Source: Parascedosporium putredinis (Eukaryota > Ascomycota > Sordariomycetes > Microascales > Microascaceae). Taken from it: 64,000 bases of DNA. The stretch is from contig CASHTG010000012.1 in assembly GCA_949357655.1 (NCBI GenBank), positions 3,162,001 through 3,226,000 on the forward strand, in the 5' to 3' direction. The position numbers and the translations under genes are program-made. Shown one piece after another: positions 56,031 through 64,000 of the stretch (position 1 is the stretch's first letter; each line of letters starts with the position of its first letter). The notes below the pieces were generated by a model. It was not told the DNA's origin. It did no database searches and saw only the letters and a list, made by a program, of their open reading frames with translations.

Positions 56031-56932
56031 ATGAGTATCTTGCGTCCTCTCAGGCCCTTCGCAAACCAATTTATATCCATCCCCGCCCCGGCACCGGTCC
56101 TTGCCCGCACCCTCCTGCGCCCCTCCGCAGCTCCGCCCACCCGCGCTTCCTTTACGCAGCTACCCCGATCCGCACCATGGCCACCCCCGCCAAGAAGACC
56201 GAGTGGCTCGTCGTCGTCCCCGACAAGGAGGGCGCCCACCAAAAGAGGCTCGAGGTCCGCCCCAAGCATTTCGAGGGCATTAAGAGCTTTGAGGAGTCTG
56301 GCCAATTCAAGATGGGTGGTAAGTTGTAGAGCCTATAGACTTGTTCCGCGTAGATTCGGGCCTGCCAGAGACGAGACGCTTTATCTTGCTCAAGGAGAAG
56401 CTAGTAGGGAGCTTGCGCAGCTGCACCCCATCGACTCCAGCGGGAATCTGATGCCCGGCTCTCGGGGGTTGGTTGGCACGTTCGCCTCCAACCACTTTTA
56501 AGAGTGCATCACTAATTCGATCATCTCCTTTTGGCTAGGCGCTGTTCTTAACGAGGTCCCTAAGGATGGCAATCCCCAGAACTTTAGCTTCTACGGTAGC
56601 ACCATTATCGTCGTTGCGGATACCAAGGAAGAGGTTCTTGATATCCTCAAGAAGGACATCTACACTGAGAGCGGGGTGTGGGACGTTGAAAAGGTATAGA
56701 TGGCTGGCTAGCTCCCCCTCACCTTTCGTCCCTCCCGAGCTATTATCTTTCCCTTCTTCACTTGCTAGCCCGTTTTGTTCATTCGCTAACCAAAGATCTC
56801 CCTTCTTTTCTATCGCCGGCACTAGGCCCAAATCTGGCCCGTAAGTTGCACAATCTCTGGAGAGCCCCTCAGTAACCCAGCATTCTACTAACACAAGTTG
56901 AATAGGTTCTGTTGGCTTTCAGGAACCCCTAG
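56031..56932 (+). CDS. YCII-related domain protein, possibly mitochondrial
   Basis: Small protein of the YCII (dimeric alpha/beta-barrel-like) family; the function of fungal members is unknown. Exons end at 56318, then 56539-56693, 56826-56840 and 56906-56932. The third exon is only 15 nt (AQIWP). The domain starts at TEWLVVVPDKEGAHQKRLEVRPKHF and runs through the GSTIIVVADTKEEVLDILKKDIYTESGVWDVEK region to the C-terminal VLLAFRNP. Two starts are possible. The ATG at 56031 opens an arginine/alanine/proline-rich leader that looks like a mitochondrial presequence but needs one added base near 56150-56160 to join the domain frame. The ATG at 56177 (MATPAKKTEW) starts the domain directly. The domain is certain, the start is not. 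Confidence 0.85.
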
Positions 56933-57236
56933 GCTTGGGGCTCGGCAGGGAAGAACAATAGCAATTTGAACTCTTAATTATCTCACATACTGCATTACTA
57001 GTCCAAAATATAAAAGTCGTTATATTACAGACCGTTCCCGAATCGCGGCCAAATATGGTTTCAATGTCTCCCAGTAGCCGTGGCAAGAAAATAGGATAGA
57101 GAATGTGACAACATGAATCAAATGACTAGAGATGAAAAGTTTAAAAGGGAAGAAGGGGAAAACAAACGCTCATTGGGATGAGGAGGAGACCGAATGAAGA
57201 GGGTGGAGGGATAGAAAAAGAAAGAGAACCGGCGAA
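56933..57236. other. Convergent intergenic region
   Basis: About 300 bp between the YCII and DUF2408 3' ends, AT- and purine-rich. Nothing else visible. Confidence 0.55.
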
Positions 57237-59160
57237 CTACGCAGATATCGGGACATTATTATGAGGCTTCATAATAGGCCCGTCGTTCGCATCGTCCTCC
57301 GTCTCCTCGTCCGTCTCCGCATCCGACTCAGCCTCGGAAGCCGTCCTAGACTCGAGATCCGTACTGGATGATTCTTTAGCTTCCTTGGCCTTGGCTTCTG
57401 CGTCCTCAGCCGCAATCTTGAGCTCCTGCGAGAGATCGAAACAGTCTTCGAGAAGTTCCGTCACCCTTCCTTGACCCTCGGGAATATCATCTCCGACCAT
57501 GAATTTGCCATCCTTGCGCATATTATCGATGGAGTTGAGCTAAGAGTGCCCGAAAAGTTAGCCTTGCCAACCCAGTCAACGTCTTTGGGGCTTCTCTACA
57601 TACCTTCATGCTATAGGGGTACACTTCGCGCAGATTCCTGATGCCGCCGTTATCTCGGACTTCGGTCAGGCATCGTTTGAGAGTCTTGAGCTGGTTGTAT
57701 ACCGGAAGAAGCGCTTCCGACACGGGCTGAGAAGCCATCATCAACTGGAAGACAAATCCGTACGACCTCCGGATCAAGTAGAGGAGCATCTAAAGTAGGT
57801 TAAGTTTAGCCTTCAGTACCGGTTCATTGGCAGACCTGCGCAGGCCTGTCATCGGGCCTCCTTCATTTCTTCTGTTTGTGTCACTTACTCTTCGGACGTA
57901 GACATCTGCTTCATTTCCTTGGTCGTCCACCCAGTTGCCATTGACTCGTAGGTCATCAATTCTATCCAGGGTGCGATGGTAGTCGTAGAGGTCAGCCTCT
58001 CGCAAAGCCCAGGCGTGGGTAACTGAGAGCTTTTCCAAGTGATTCCTGACTAGGATGAGTTTGTCGTAAAGAGGCTTAAAGCCATCCGGGATCGCGCCCT
58101 TCCTACAGTTCCAGAACGGTATGTCAGTCACTGAGCCAATATTGATGCCCTTGCACGTTGGCTGTGCAGCTTGCACCGAGCGCGTACCTCTCAAGAACAG
58201 CCTCGGACCAGCCGAGACACCGGCTTAAGACATCATTAACAATATCGTTGCCTGCCGGTACTCTCCCGTCCTCCGCCACGAAATTTCCATCTTGGCGCTG
58301 TTCGGCGATCTCCTGTGCCTTCTTTTGCAGACCGGTAACCTCCGAGACGGAAACCTATAATGACGAATAATGTTAGAGACCACATAGACAAAGGGTCTAG
58401 TAATAGGGGAGACACAAGGGGATAAACGAGGAGGGGAGGTGAATACCGTCGGCCGGGTGTTAGCCCTCGATATAGTGCGGATGAGAGAGATGATTCTCTC
58501 GTAGATATCAGGCAGAGGATCCTCAAGCCTGTTGAGGCGCTCTCGGAGAGCAGTGAGGGAGGTTCGGCAGAGCTCGATGCGGTGCGTGAGGAGAGTGACA
58601 TATGACCGCGGGCAAGCCTGGTCGCGGTTGACATTGAGAGAGCTTATTTAGAGTCTCGTCCATAGCCGCTAGGTCGTGGGCGGAGTATAAGTCGCATTCG
58701 GCCAGGTGATCGAGCAACCTTAGCATGGTTGTCGTAGGGGCGTACACGGCAGGTGCTTCATTATTGCGACCTATGGTGAGGAAACATAGAGAAAGAATTC
58801 GAAAGCAGCTATCCAAGACGTGCGCCACTATTCGAATACCCTCAAGGCATCAGTATCCAGTTATTTGATCAGACCGTGAACCAGAGAGGCAATGGCCAAG
58901 CGTGGAAGGTCTGCGACCGGGACGAAACGAGAGAGGGGGAACTTACGTTGCGTCTGGGGTTTCCCATCTACGAAGCCGAGATTGTCTAGTTTCAGGACTT
59001 GCTCGACAGTTTCGTTGTAGAGGGGTATCACCTCCTGGCTTCGCAGGTAGGTGGTGCGATCCGTCTTCAGAAGAACAAGCTGATCTCGGATTTGGGAGAG
59101 CTTGCTCAGCACCTCCCGGTCACGATCATTGTCTGGCGGCGGCAGCGCCGGAGTTTCCAT
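57237..59160 (-). CDS. DUF2408 (UPF0662) protein
   Basis: Fungal-specific DUF2408 family (two copies of the domain; the fission yeast member is UPF0662 C30C2.08), cytoplasmic, function unknown. Six exons: 59160-58947, 58827-58447, 58354-58188, 58102-57889, 57789-57604, 57539-57237, giving about 487 residues. The two homologous helical halves are visible. In the first half are SQIRDQLVLLKTDRTTYLRS, FLTIGRNNEAPAVYA, LLDHLAECDLYSAHDL and RLEDPLPDIYERIISLIR. In the second half are KLILVRNHLEKLSVTHAWALREADLYDYHRTLDRID, LLYLIRRSYGF and EALLPVYNQLKTLKRCL. DGNFV/DGKFMVGDDIPEGQG is repeated after each half. A frame break sits in a GAGAGAG stretch (58632-58642) with one extra base or two missing. The tail is acidic. 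Confidence 0.9.
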
Positions 59161-61409
59161 TTCGGTTATTTGCTTGAGGGTGAGCGAAGGGTTCGGCTTT
59201 GGTGAGCTTTGGTGAGCTTTGGTGGGCTTTGGTGGGCTTTGGCGGGCGGCTTTCCGTTTCGCAAAGGGCGGGGGACGAAGGTGATGGCGGGGTGGTAGCG
59301 TAGGTTGATGTTGCGGTTAAGGTAAGGTTCAAGTTCAAAAGGTTGGGAAGAATCAGGCAATTCTAGGATACCGGGTATACATGGAATATTCAGTCACGAG
59401 AATTAGCATTAGCATTCGGAAAGAGGAATAAGCACAAGTCACTGGTCGGGCTAGGGAGGCGGTTTTGTATTCCCTGGTGCGGCCATCCATCATCGTACTG
59501 TGCGCGCGGCAGGGACGGAATGTAAATGGCCGACGAGGGAGGCTGACTCCTAGCCTGGGGGTGGAGCGAGAAACAGGAGACTTCGGGCTCTCCATATCAC
59601 GAGCCCATTTTCCCCCATCTTTTTCTTTTTCCAGCCTGGTGACGCCTGGCGACGAGCTTTGAACGGGGTTTCACCGAATTCCTGTGAGCCAAACTCTAAA
59701 CGCTCGGAGACTGGGCGTAGGCTGCCTGGCTGTCTGTACATGTAGCTATCGCTGGCTGCACGCTCTTGAATCTCGAGGAGAAGAGCATGATCACCAGTGG
59801 ATCCGCACCAGGCTAGTGGGAGCTGGGAATAGATCCCTCCACTGTGATCCGGATCCGTAAAGACATTGGTGGAGGCAGCCCACCCTAAGTTCATAGCCTG
59901 GCACATCTTTTTCAACCGAGACAGCTGGGCTCGCTCAATCGATCCTTGGTGAGGGGTGCCGTGCTCAATGACAACATGAAGGACGGACCCCACGTACCAG
60001 CACGACAAGCAATGCGGAGGGTGGCGATAGTAAAACAGCAAGCTCATCTACTAGGACACACATGATGCGCCAATAGATTCAATACAATAAAAGTCCCAGC
60101 GGCTGCCGTCGCCAATAATTGTATCAATCAAAATGGCTAGGAACACCTGAGGCGCTGGTGGAAGTCTGTGACGGTCATGAACTTGTAGATCGGTGTCGTA
60201 CAACCCACGTGGGCTAAATAATTCAGCAAACGATCTGATCGTCCAGCCGCTTTGGAAGGAAAAAGAAAAGGAAAAGGACGAAGAAAAAGGACGTGCCATT
60301 GTGAGCATATGTTGATCTAGATCGATTGATTGACCAATTGACCAAACCCCATTGTTCACTCTCGCTGTAGGATATATTACTGCAGAGGCCTCGAATTCGC
60401 CTCGATTGAGTTCACTTGATTCTTCCACGCAAAGTTCCGATGTGAACAACATTTTTCGTGAGGCGGCTGGTGGCGTTAGGAACGACCACGTTCTGCACCT
60501 CGCATCAAACAAATGCAAGATGAATCGCATTATGCACCACGCTTCCGTTCTGAGCTGCGCAGGCTCTTCAATTCGACTCTCAACACAGAAAGTCCTGCCG
60601 AATCAGTAACGTGCCATAGATGAACCCCGAGCTGGGGAGGGCTCCATCACTGCATCTGGAACCCGTGTGCGTCCGGGTGCTTGCGATCACCAGCGGGGTG
60701 GGACTTGGGCGGGCGGCAGCAGTTGACTTGAACCTACGAAGGTAGCCATAATCAGAACCACACCCCATACCCAAGATGGTGCGTGGTGTGCATTGGTTCC
60801 AATAGATGGTTCCGATTCAGATTTGCATCAACAGATCCGCCAATATGGCCTGTCCGATCCCATAGATCTGAGATGCTGCCCACGGCGATTTGTCCTCAAG
60901 CGCAACGGCGGCCCGGTAAGTGCTGAGAGCAGCGCAGAGGGCGCTGCCACCCAACGGAAGGCAATGCAATGACGAAAGGTGGGGGAGGGGATCACATCAA
61001 TCGCTGCTTCCGTGCATGGGAACATCCGACAGGGGAGGGGATTGGCCGAAGCCATCCATCCATCTCTGCAAAGGAACTCATTGTTAGGCTGAGTCATGCA
61101 TCACTTTAGTTGTATGACTCAGCCGCCAGAGAGCTTCCATGGATCATTATGAGTTTCCACCGAAGAGCGACTTGGTGGGTCTGATCGGTGCCGTGAGCGA
61201 TGAAAGTCACATGACTGAATGCCCTCAATGGCCGCTCAATTCGAGGCACGGACCAGGCCCTGTCCACCACAGACTCTGCTTAGGTTTCCAAGCCCTCCAA
61301 ATCCAAAAATTATCCCAAGGGAAATTTCAGCCTTGAAGAAACGCACCTTTGACATCCTCCCACCAATCCATTCCACCAACCCCGGATACCCTCATTCACA
61401 ACCGTCAAA
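59161..61409. other. Divergent gene-free region DUF2408/RPP1
   Basis: About 2.2 kb with both promoters. It includes the tandem repeat above and a GATCTAGATC palindrome with GATTGATTGACCAATTGACC at 60314-60340. Minus-strand frames of 159-165 codons at 59550-60530 lack any family feature. Confidence 0.5.
59197..59246. repeat. 10-bp tandem repeat, five copies
   Basis: Five consecutive 10-bp units of the form CTTTGGTGAG, diverging to CTTTGGTGGG and CTTTGGCGGG toward the right end. The array begins 36 bp upstream of the DUF2408 start codon, so it lies in that gene's leader or core promoter. Confidence 0.85.
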
Positions 61410-62218
61410 ATGTCGAACTCCGAACTTGCTTCCTCTTACGCGGCGCTCATCCTCGCTGACGATGGCATTGAGATCACCGTGAGTTTCCGTCCCCCTTGAA
61501 TTTTCTCTCCTCAAGAATCAAGCCGTTTTGGGAGAGGCACCTCATTCAGCAATTGGAACCCCGCCGCCGACACCAATATTACGGCCCCCGAGAACACTCG
61601 ACTCAACCCGGCCACTACGGAGGGACAAGGAGGGGAAAACCTGCATGATCTTGGGACGCTGTTTTCTAACAATTCTTTCGTTACAAATTTTAGGCCGACA
61701 AGCTCCAGACCCTCATCAAGGCCGCTGGCATCGAGGATGTTGAGCCCATCTGGACCCAGCTCTTCGCCAAGGTACATGCGCACCGCTTGCCTCCCTCTTC
61801 CCTCGCTTCTACGAGCGTCTGCCACCTCCGTCGAGCGCGACCTCGATCCCCACTTCCCGACCGATGAAACCCGCGACTTTTGAGTCGTAGATGGGGAAAG
61901 AAAAAAATAACATTGCTAACGTTGGATCGCCCTGTTCACTAGGCTCTTGCGGGCAAGGACGTCAGGACCTCTTGACCAACGTCAGCGCTGGTGGTGCTGC
62001 TGCCCCCGCTGCTGGCGGTGCTGCTGCTGCCGCTGGTGGTGCCGCCGAGGAGGCCAAGGAGGAGGCCGAGGAAGGTTCGTGCTTACCCAACCTAACGACC
62101 TTTATCACGTCATGGCGGTCGCTGCCGCCGTGCCCTCGATGGGACTCTGGTATACTGACTGCTTGCTACAGAGAAGGAGGAGTCGGACGAGGACATGGGA
62201 TTCGGCCTTTTCGACTAA
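61410..62218 (+). CDS. RPP1: 60S acidic ribosomal protein P1
   Basis: P1 stalk protein of the large ribosomal subunit, recruiting translational GTPases together with P2 and P0. Exons 61410-61478, 61694-61771, 61943-62074 and 62172-62218 give about 108 residues. The N-terminal helical domain reads SELASSYAALILADDGIEIT, ADKLQTLIKAAGIEDVEPIW and LFAKALAGKDV. It is followed by an alanine/glycine hinge and the conserved stalk tail EESDEDMGFGLFD. LASSYAALILADD and the hinge distinguish P1 from P2. Exon 3 is one base short around 61964: GKDV should continue with KDLLTNV, but the frame as written hits a stop a few codons later. For an essential ribosomal gene this is almost surely a sequence error. 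Confidence 0.95.
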
Positions 62219-62653
62219 ATCAACCCTTGAACGACTTTTTCTTTGTACTTCGGATGCATGGCTATGGGGGTCTTTACGTTCAACCGATCATAAAAGGATA
62301 CGGTGGTGTAACAGCGTTCTGCTGCCTGGAGACAGGGTTCGCATTTCTCATAGATTTGTTAATATGACGAATTGCGCTCAAAAACAAAAGCAATTGGGAG
62401 TTCAGGTTGCTGCCCACTTAGACGGTTTATTTGAGGGATATCGCAAAAACAAATCAACCCATTGCTTGTCGCACCGAGATCTATCACAAGGCAGAACATA
62501 ACCCCGGCTTGCGTCTAGTGTAATGCTTGTGAATGTTCGCTTTTCCCTATAATCCTAGCACCGCATACTCCACCTTGCACATGCCTTAGGCCCCTGCTGA
62601 TGGGACTTGTTCTGTGCTGCCCTGTCGCCATGATTGTATTGGGGTAATCCCCT
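62219..62653. other. Convergent intergenic region RPP1/UBX
   Basis: About 435 bp between two 3' ends; no feature recognised. Confidence 0.55.
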
Positions 62654-63858
62654 TTATTTCACGTTGAGCACGGCCGATGGCACCAAACCTGCCTCTTTTA
62701 ACGTCTTACCAAAGTCGATTTGGCCCTCAAAAGTCTTGCGTGGGAACGTTGTAGAGAAGCTGGAAACCTGAATGGCCTGTTCTGACTCAAGGGTCTGCGC
62801 GACTTCGAACAAGGTTGTCTCGGCAGGAAACGTCTTCATCACCGGTCCTTTGCTGGTTTGGAGCTTGAGCCTTGCCTCGTTATGATCCACCTTCCTCGCA
62901 GCTGGGGCGGGGGCGGCGGCAGGGGCGGCGGCCAGAGGGCTTTCCACGGCCCGCCCCTCACGGGCAGCTTTGTCGGCCTCTGCCTTGCGCTTACGCTCCT
63001 CCTTGTCTGCTTCTATCTTAGCCTTGATGCGTCTCTTGGCTTCGATGTCATTGAGCTTCTCCTGGCGCTTTCGGGCTGCCTCCTTGATCTGCTCCTTCCG
63101 TTGTAGCTCATCCTTGACGTCCTGGGCGTCACGCGTAGACTTCATCCGGATTTTCTAGCAGCAAAAGGTTAATATTTTATTGAAAGCTTTTGAGCGTTGG
63201 GAGAGGCTCTAAGAAGCCTTAAAGCTAGCACGCACCTCGTTTTGCTTGGCCTCCTCACGTGCTAACACGGCCTGGTTTTCGCGCTTTGCTTTGAGCTTCT
63301 GACGGAGCTCTTCGAGTCTCGCCGCCCTTTGCTCATCTGTAAGAGGAGCGATCTCGTCTGTGGATTCAGAAAAGTCTGTGTGGCCACTGCAAATATACAA
63401 TTAGCGCCTGTCATCGTCAAGCTCGAATGAAATCCTCGGTGTCCTGCCCACTCACCTCTTAGTTGCGTGATAGGAGGCGAGGTCAGCATTCTTAAACTGC
63501 TTGCCACAGTCATTGCAAACAAGAGACTTCATTTCTCCCCGCCTGTTTGATCAACATTGATATTCGTTTGTTCTTCTTCATCGTCGTCGTCGGCGCCCTT
63601 TGATTCCGTCTGAGCAAGGAGCTCGTCGAGCGATTTATCCTCGTTCGCTTCAAGCCATTCAAGGGCTTGGTTCACTAGGAAGAGACGGTCGTGTGGTTAG
63701 GCCAGTGTAACAGGTCATATAACGACTTGCAACTCTTGGGGAGTGGGGGAAGGGCGACATGGGCGATCCTTACGAGCGCCTGCCTTTTTTATCGCCAACT
63801 CAGCGCGGGCCTTGTCGAAGCCCATCTCCAGCAAGAGGTTGAGGTCAGACTGGCCCAT
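62654..63858 (-). CDS. UBA - C2H2 zinc finger - UBX protein (UBXN1/SAKS1-like)
   Basis: Adaptor predicted to bind ubiquitin through its UBA domain and Cdc48/p97 through its UBX domain, linking ubiquitinated substrates to the segregase. Exons 63858-63774, 63674-63456, 63386-63236 and 63154-62654. The UBA at the N-terminus reads LLLEMGFDKARAELAIKKAGALNQALEWL. Next is an acidic linker, then a C2H2-like finger (CNDCGKQFKNADLASYHATKSGH). A long charged coiled coil (about residues 130-220, EEAKQNEKIRMKSTRDAQ) follows, then an alanine/proline linker. The UBX domain contains RLKLQTSKGPV, TLFEVAQTL, FSTTFPRKTF (the FPR loop that contacts p97) and LVPSAVLNV. One base is missing in a C run on the given strand (about 63537-63540) in exon 2, just before MKSLVCNDC. 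The UBXN1 assignment rests on domain order. Confidence 0.92.
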
Positions 63859-64000
63859 GGTGGTGACGGTGGCGGGGTGAGGTGCTAGTAGTGGGGTTTC
63901 GAATCGACGGCAGGTCTTGCTTGGGTTGCGACTGTGTTGGAGTTTCGAGAACCCTTGTGTTATGGAGCTTTAAGGCCTGGGAAGATGTATGAGGCACACT
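63859..64000. other. Promoter side of the UBX gene
   Basis: The last 142 bp, upstream of the UBX gene start. Nothing further can be called before the window ends. Confidence 0.5.

Noticed and set aside
1..64000. Biosynthetic, defence or toxin gene cluster
   Set aside because: All recognised genes are housekeeping genes with unrelated roles; no backbone enzyme, toxin or defence domain is present.

Overview
This is a gene-dense window from a filamentous ascomycete, most likely a Sordariomycete. The evidence is short introns (about 45-250 nt) with GT(A/G)AGT donors and CTAAC-type branch points, 1-3 kb intergenic gaps, and proteins that read like Neurospora/Fusarium housekeeping genes: a complex I subunit of the Neurospora 21.3 kDa type, an MNN9-type mannosyltransferase, ECM33, and a YIA6-like carrier with the PIWV(I)KTR signature. 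I recognise no rRNA, tRNA, CRISPR array, transposase or reverse transcriptase.

Layout, left to right: a truncated dihydrodipicolinate-synthase-like start (-), REX3 exonuclease (+), PHB1 prohibitin (-) head-to-head with QCR8 (+), NHP2 (+), a DUF1761-like membrane protein (-), NEM1 phosphatase (-), eIF2B beta (+), an uncharacterised PPxY/coiled-coil protein (+), NAA10 (-), a YIA6-like NAD+ carrier (+), a nuclear-type peroxiredoxin (+), the complex I 21.3 kDa subunit (+), LTO1 (-), a classical SDR (-), QCR7 (+), MNN9 (-), a 3-methyladenine glycosylase (+), a 5.4-kb gene-poor stretch leading into ECM33 (+), an SPF45/RBM17-type splicing factor (-), a PCS60-like CoA ligase (+), a YCII protein (+), a DUF2408 protein (-), ribosomal protein P1 (+), and a UBA-zinc finger-UBX protein (-).

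These are not a secondary-metabolite, defence or mobile cluster; they are independent housekeeping genes. A loose theme is mitochondria: PHB1, QCR8, QCR7, a complex I subunit and a mitochondrial carrier, with PHB1 and QCR8 sharing one 406-bp intergenic region. A second theme is the nuclear envelope/lipid and cell-surface side: NEM1, MNN9 and ECM33.

The most important caveat is sequence quality. About 15 of the 25 genes carry one or more frame breaks in conserved coding sequence. Almost all behave as one missing base, usually in a short C or G run, including in essential genes (eIF2B beta, RPP1, SPF45). I read this as consensus error from an unpolished assembly rather than mass pseudogenisation. 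I therefore give each gene as one locus and state where the frame changes. I did not find a convincing new biological system. The best uncharacterised candidate is the PPxY/coiled-coil gene at 20174-22209.
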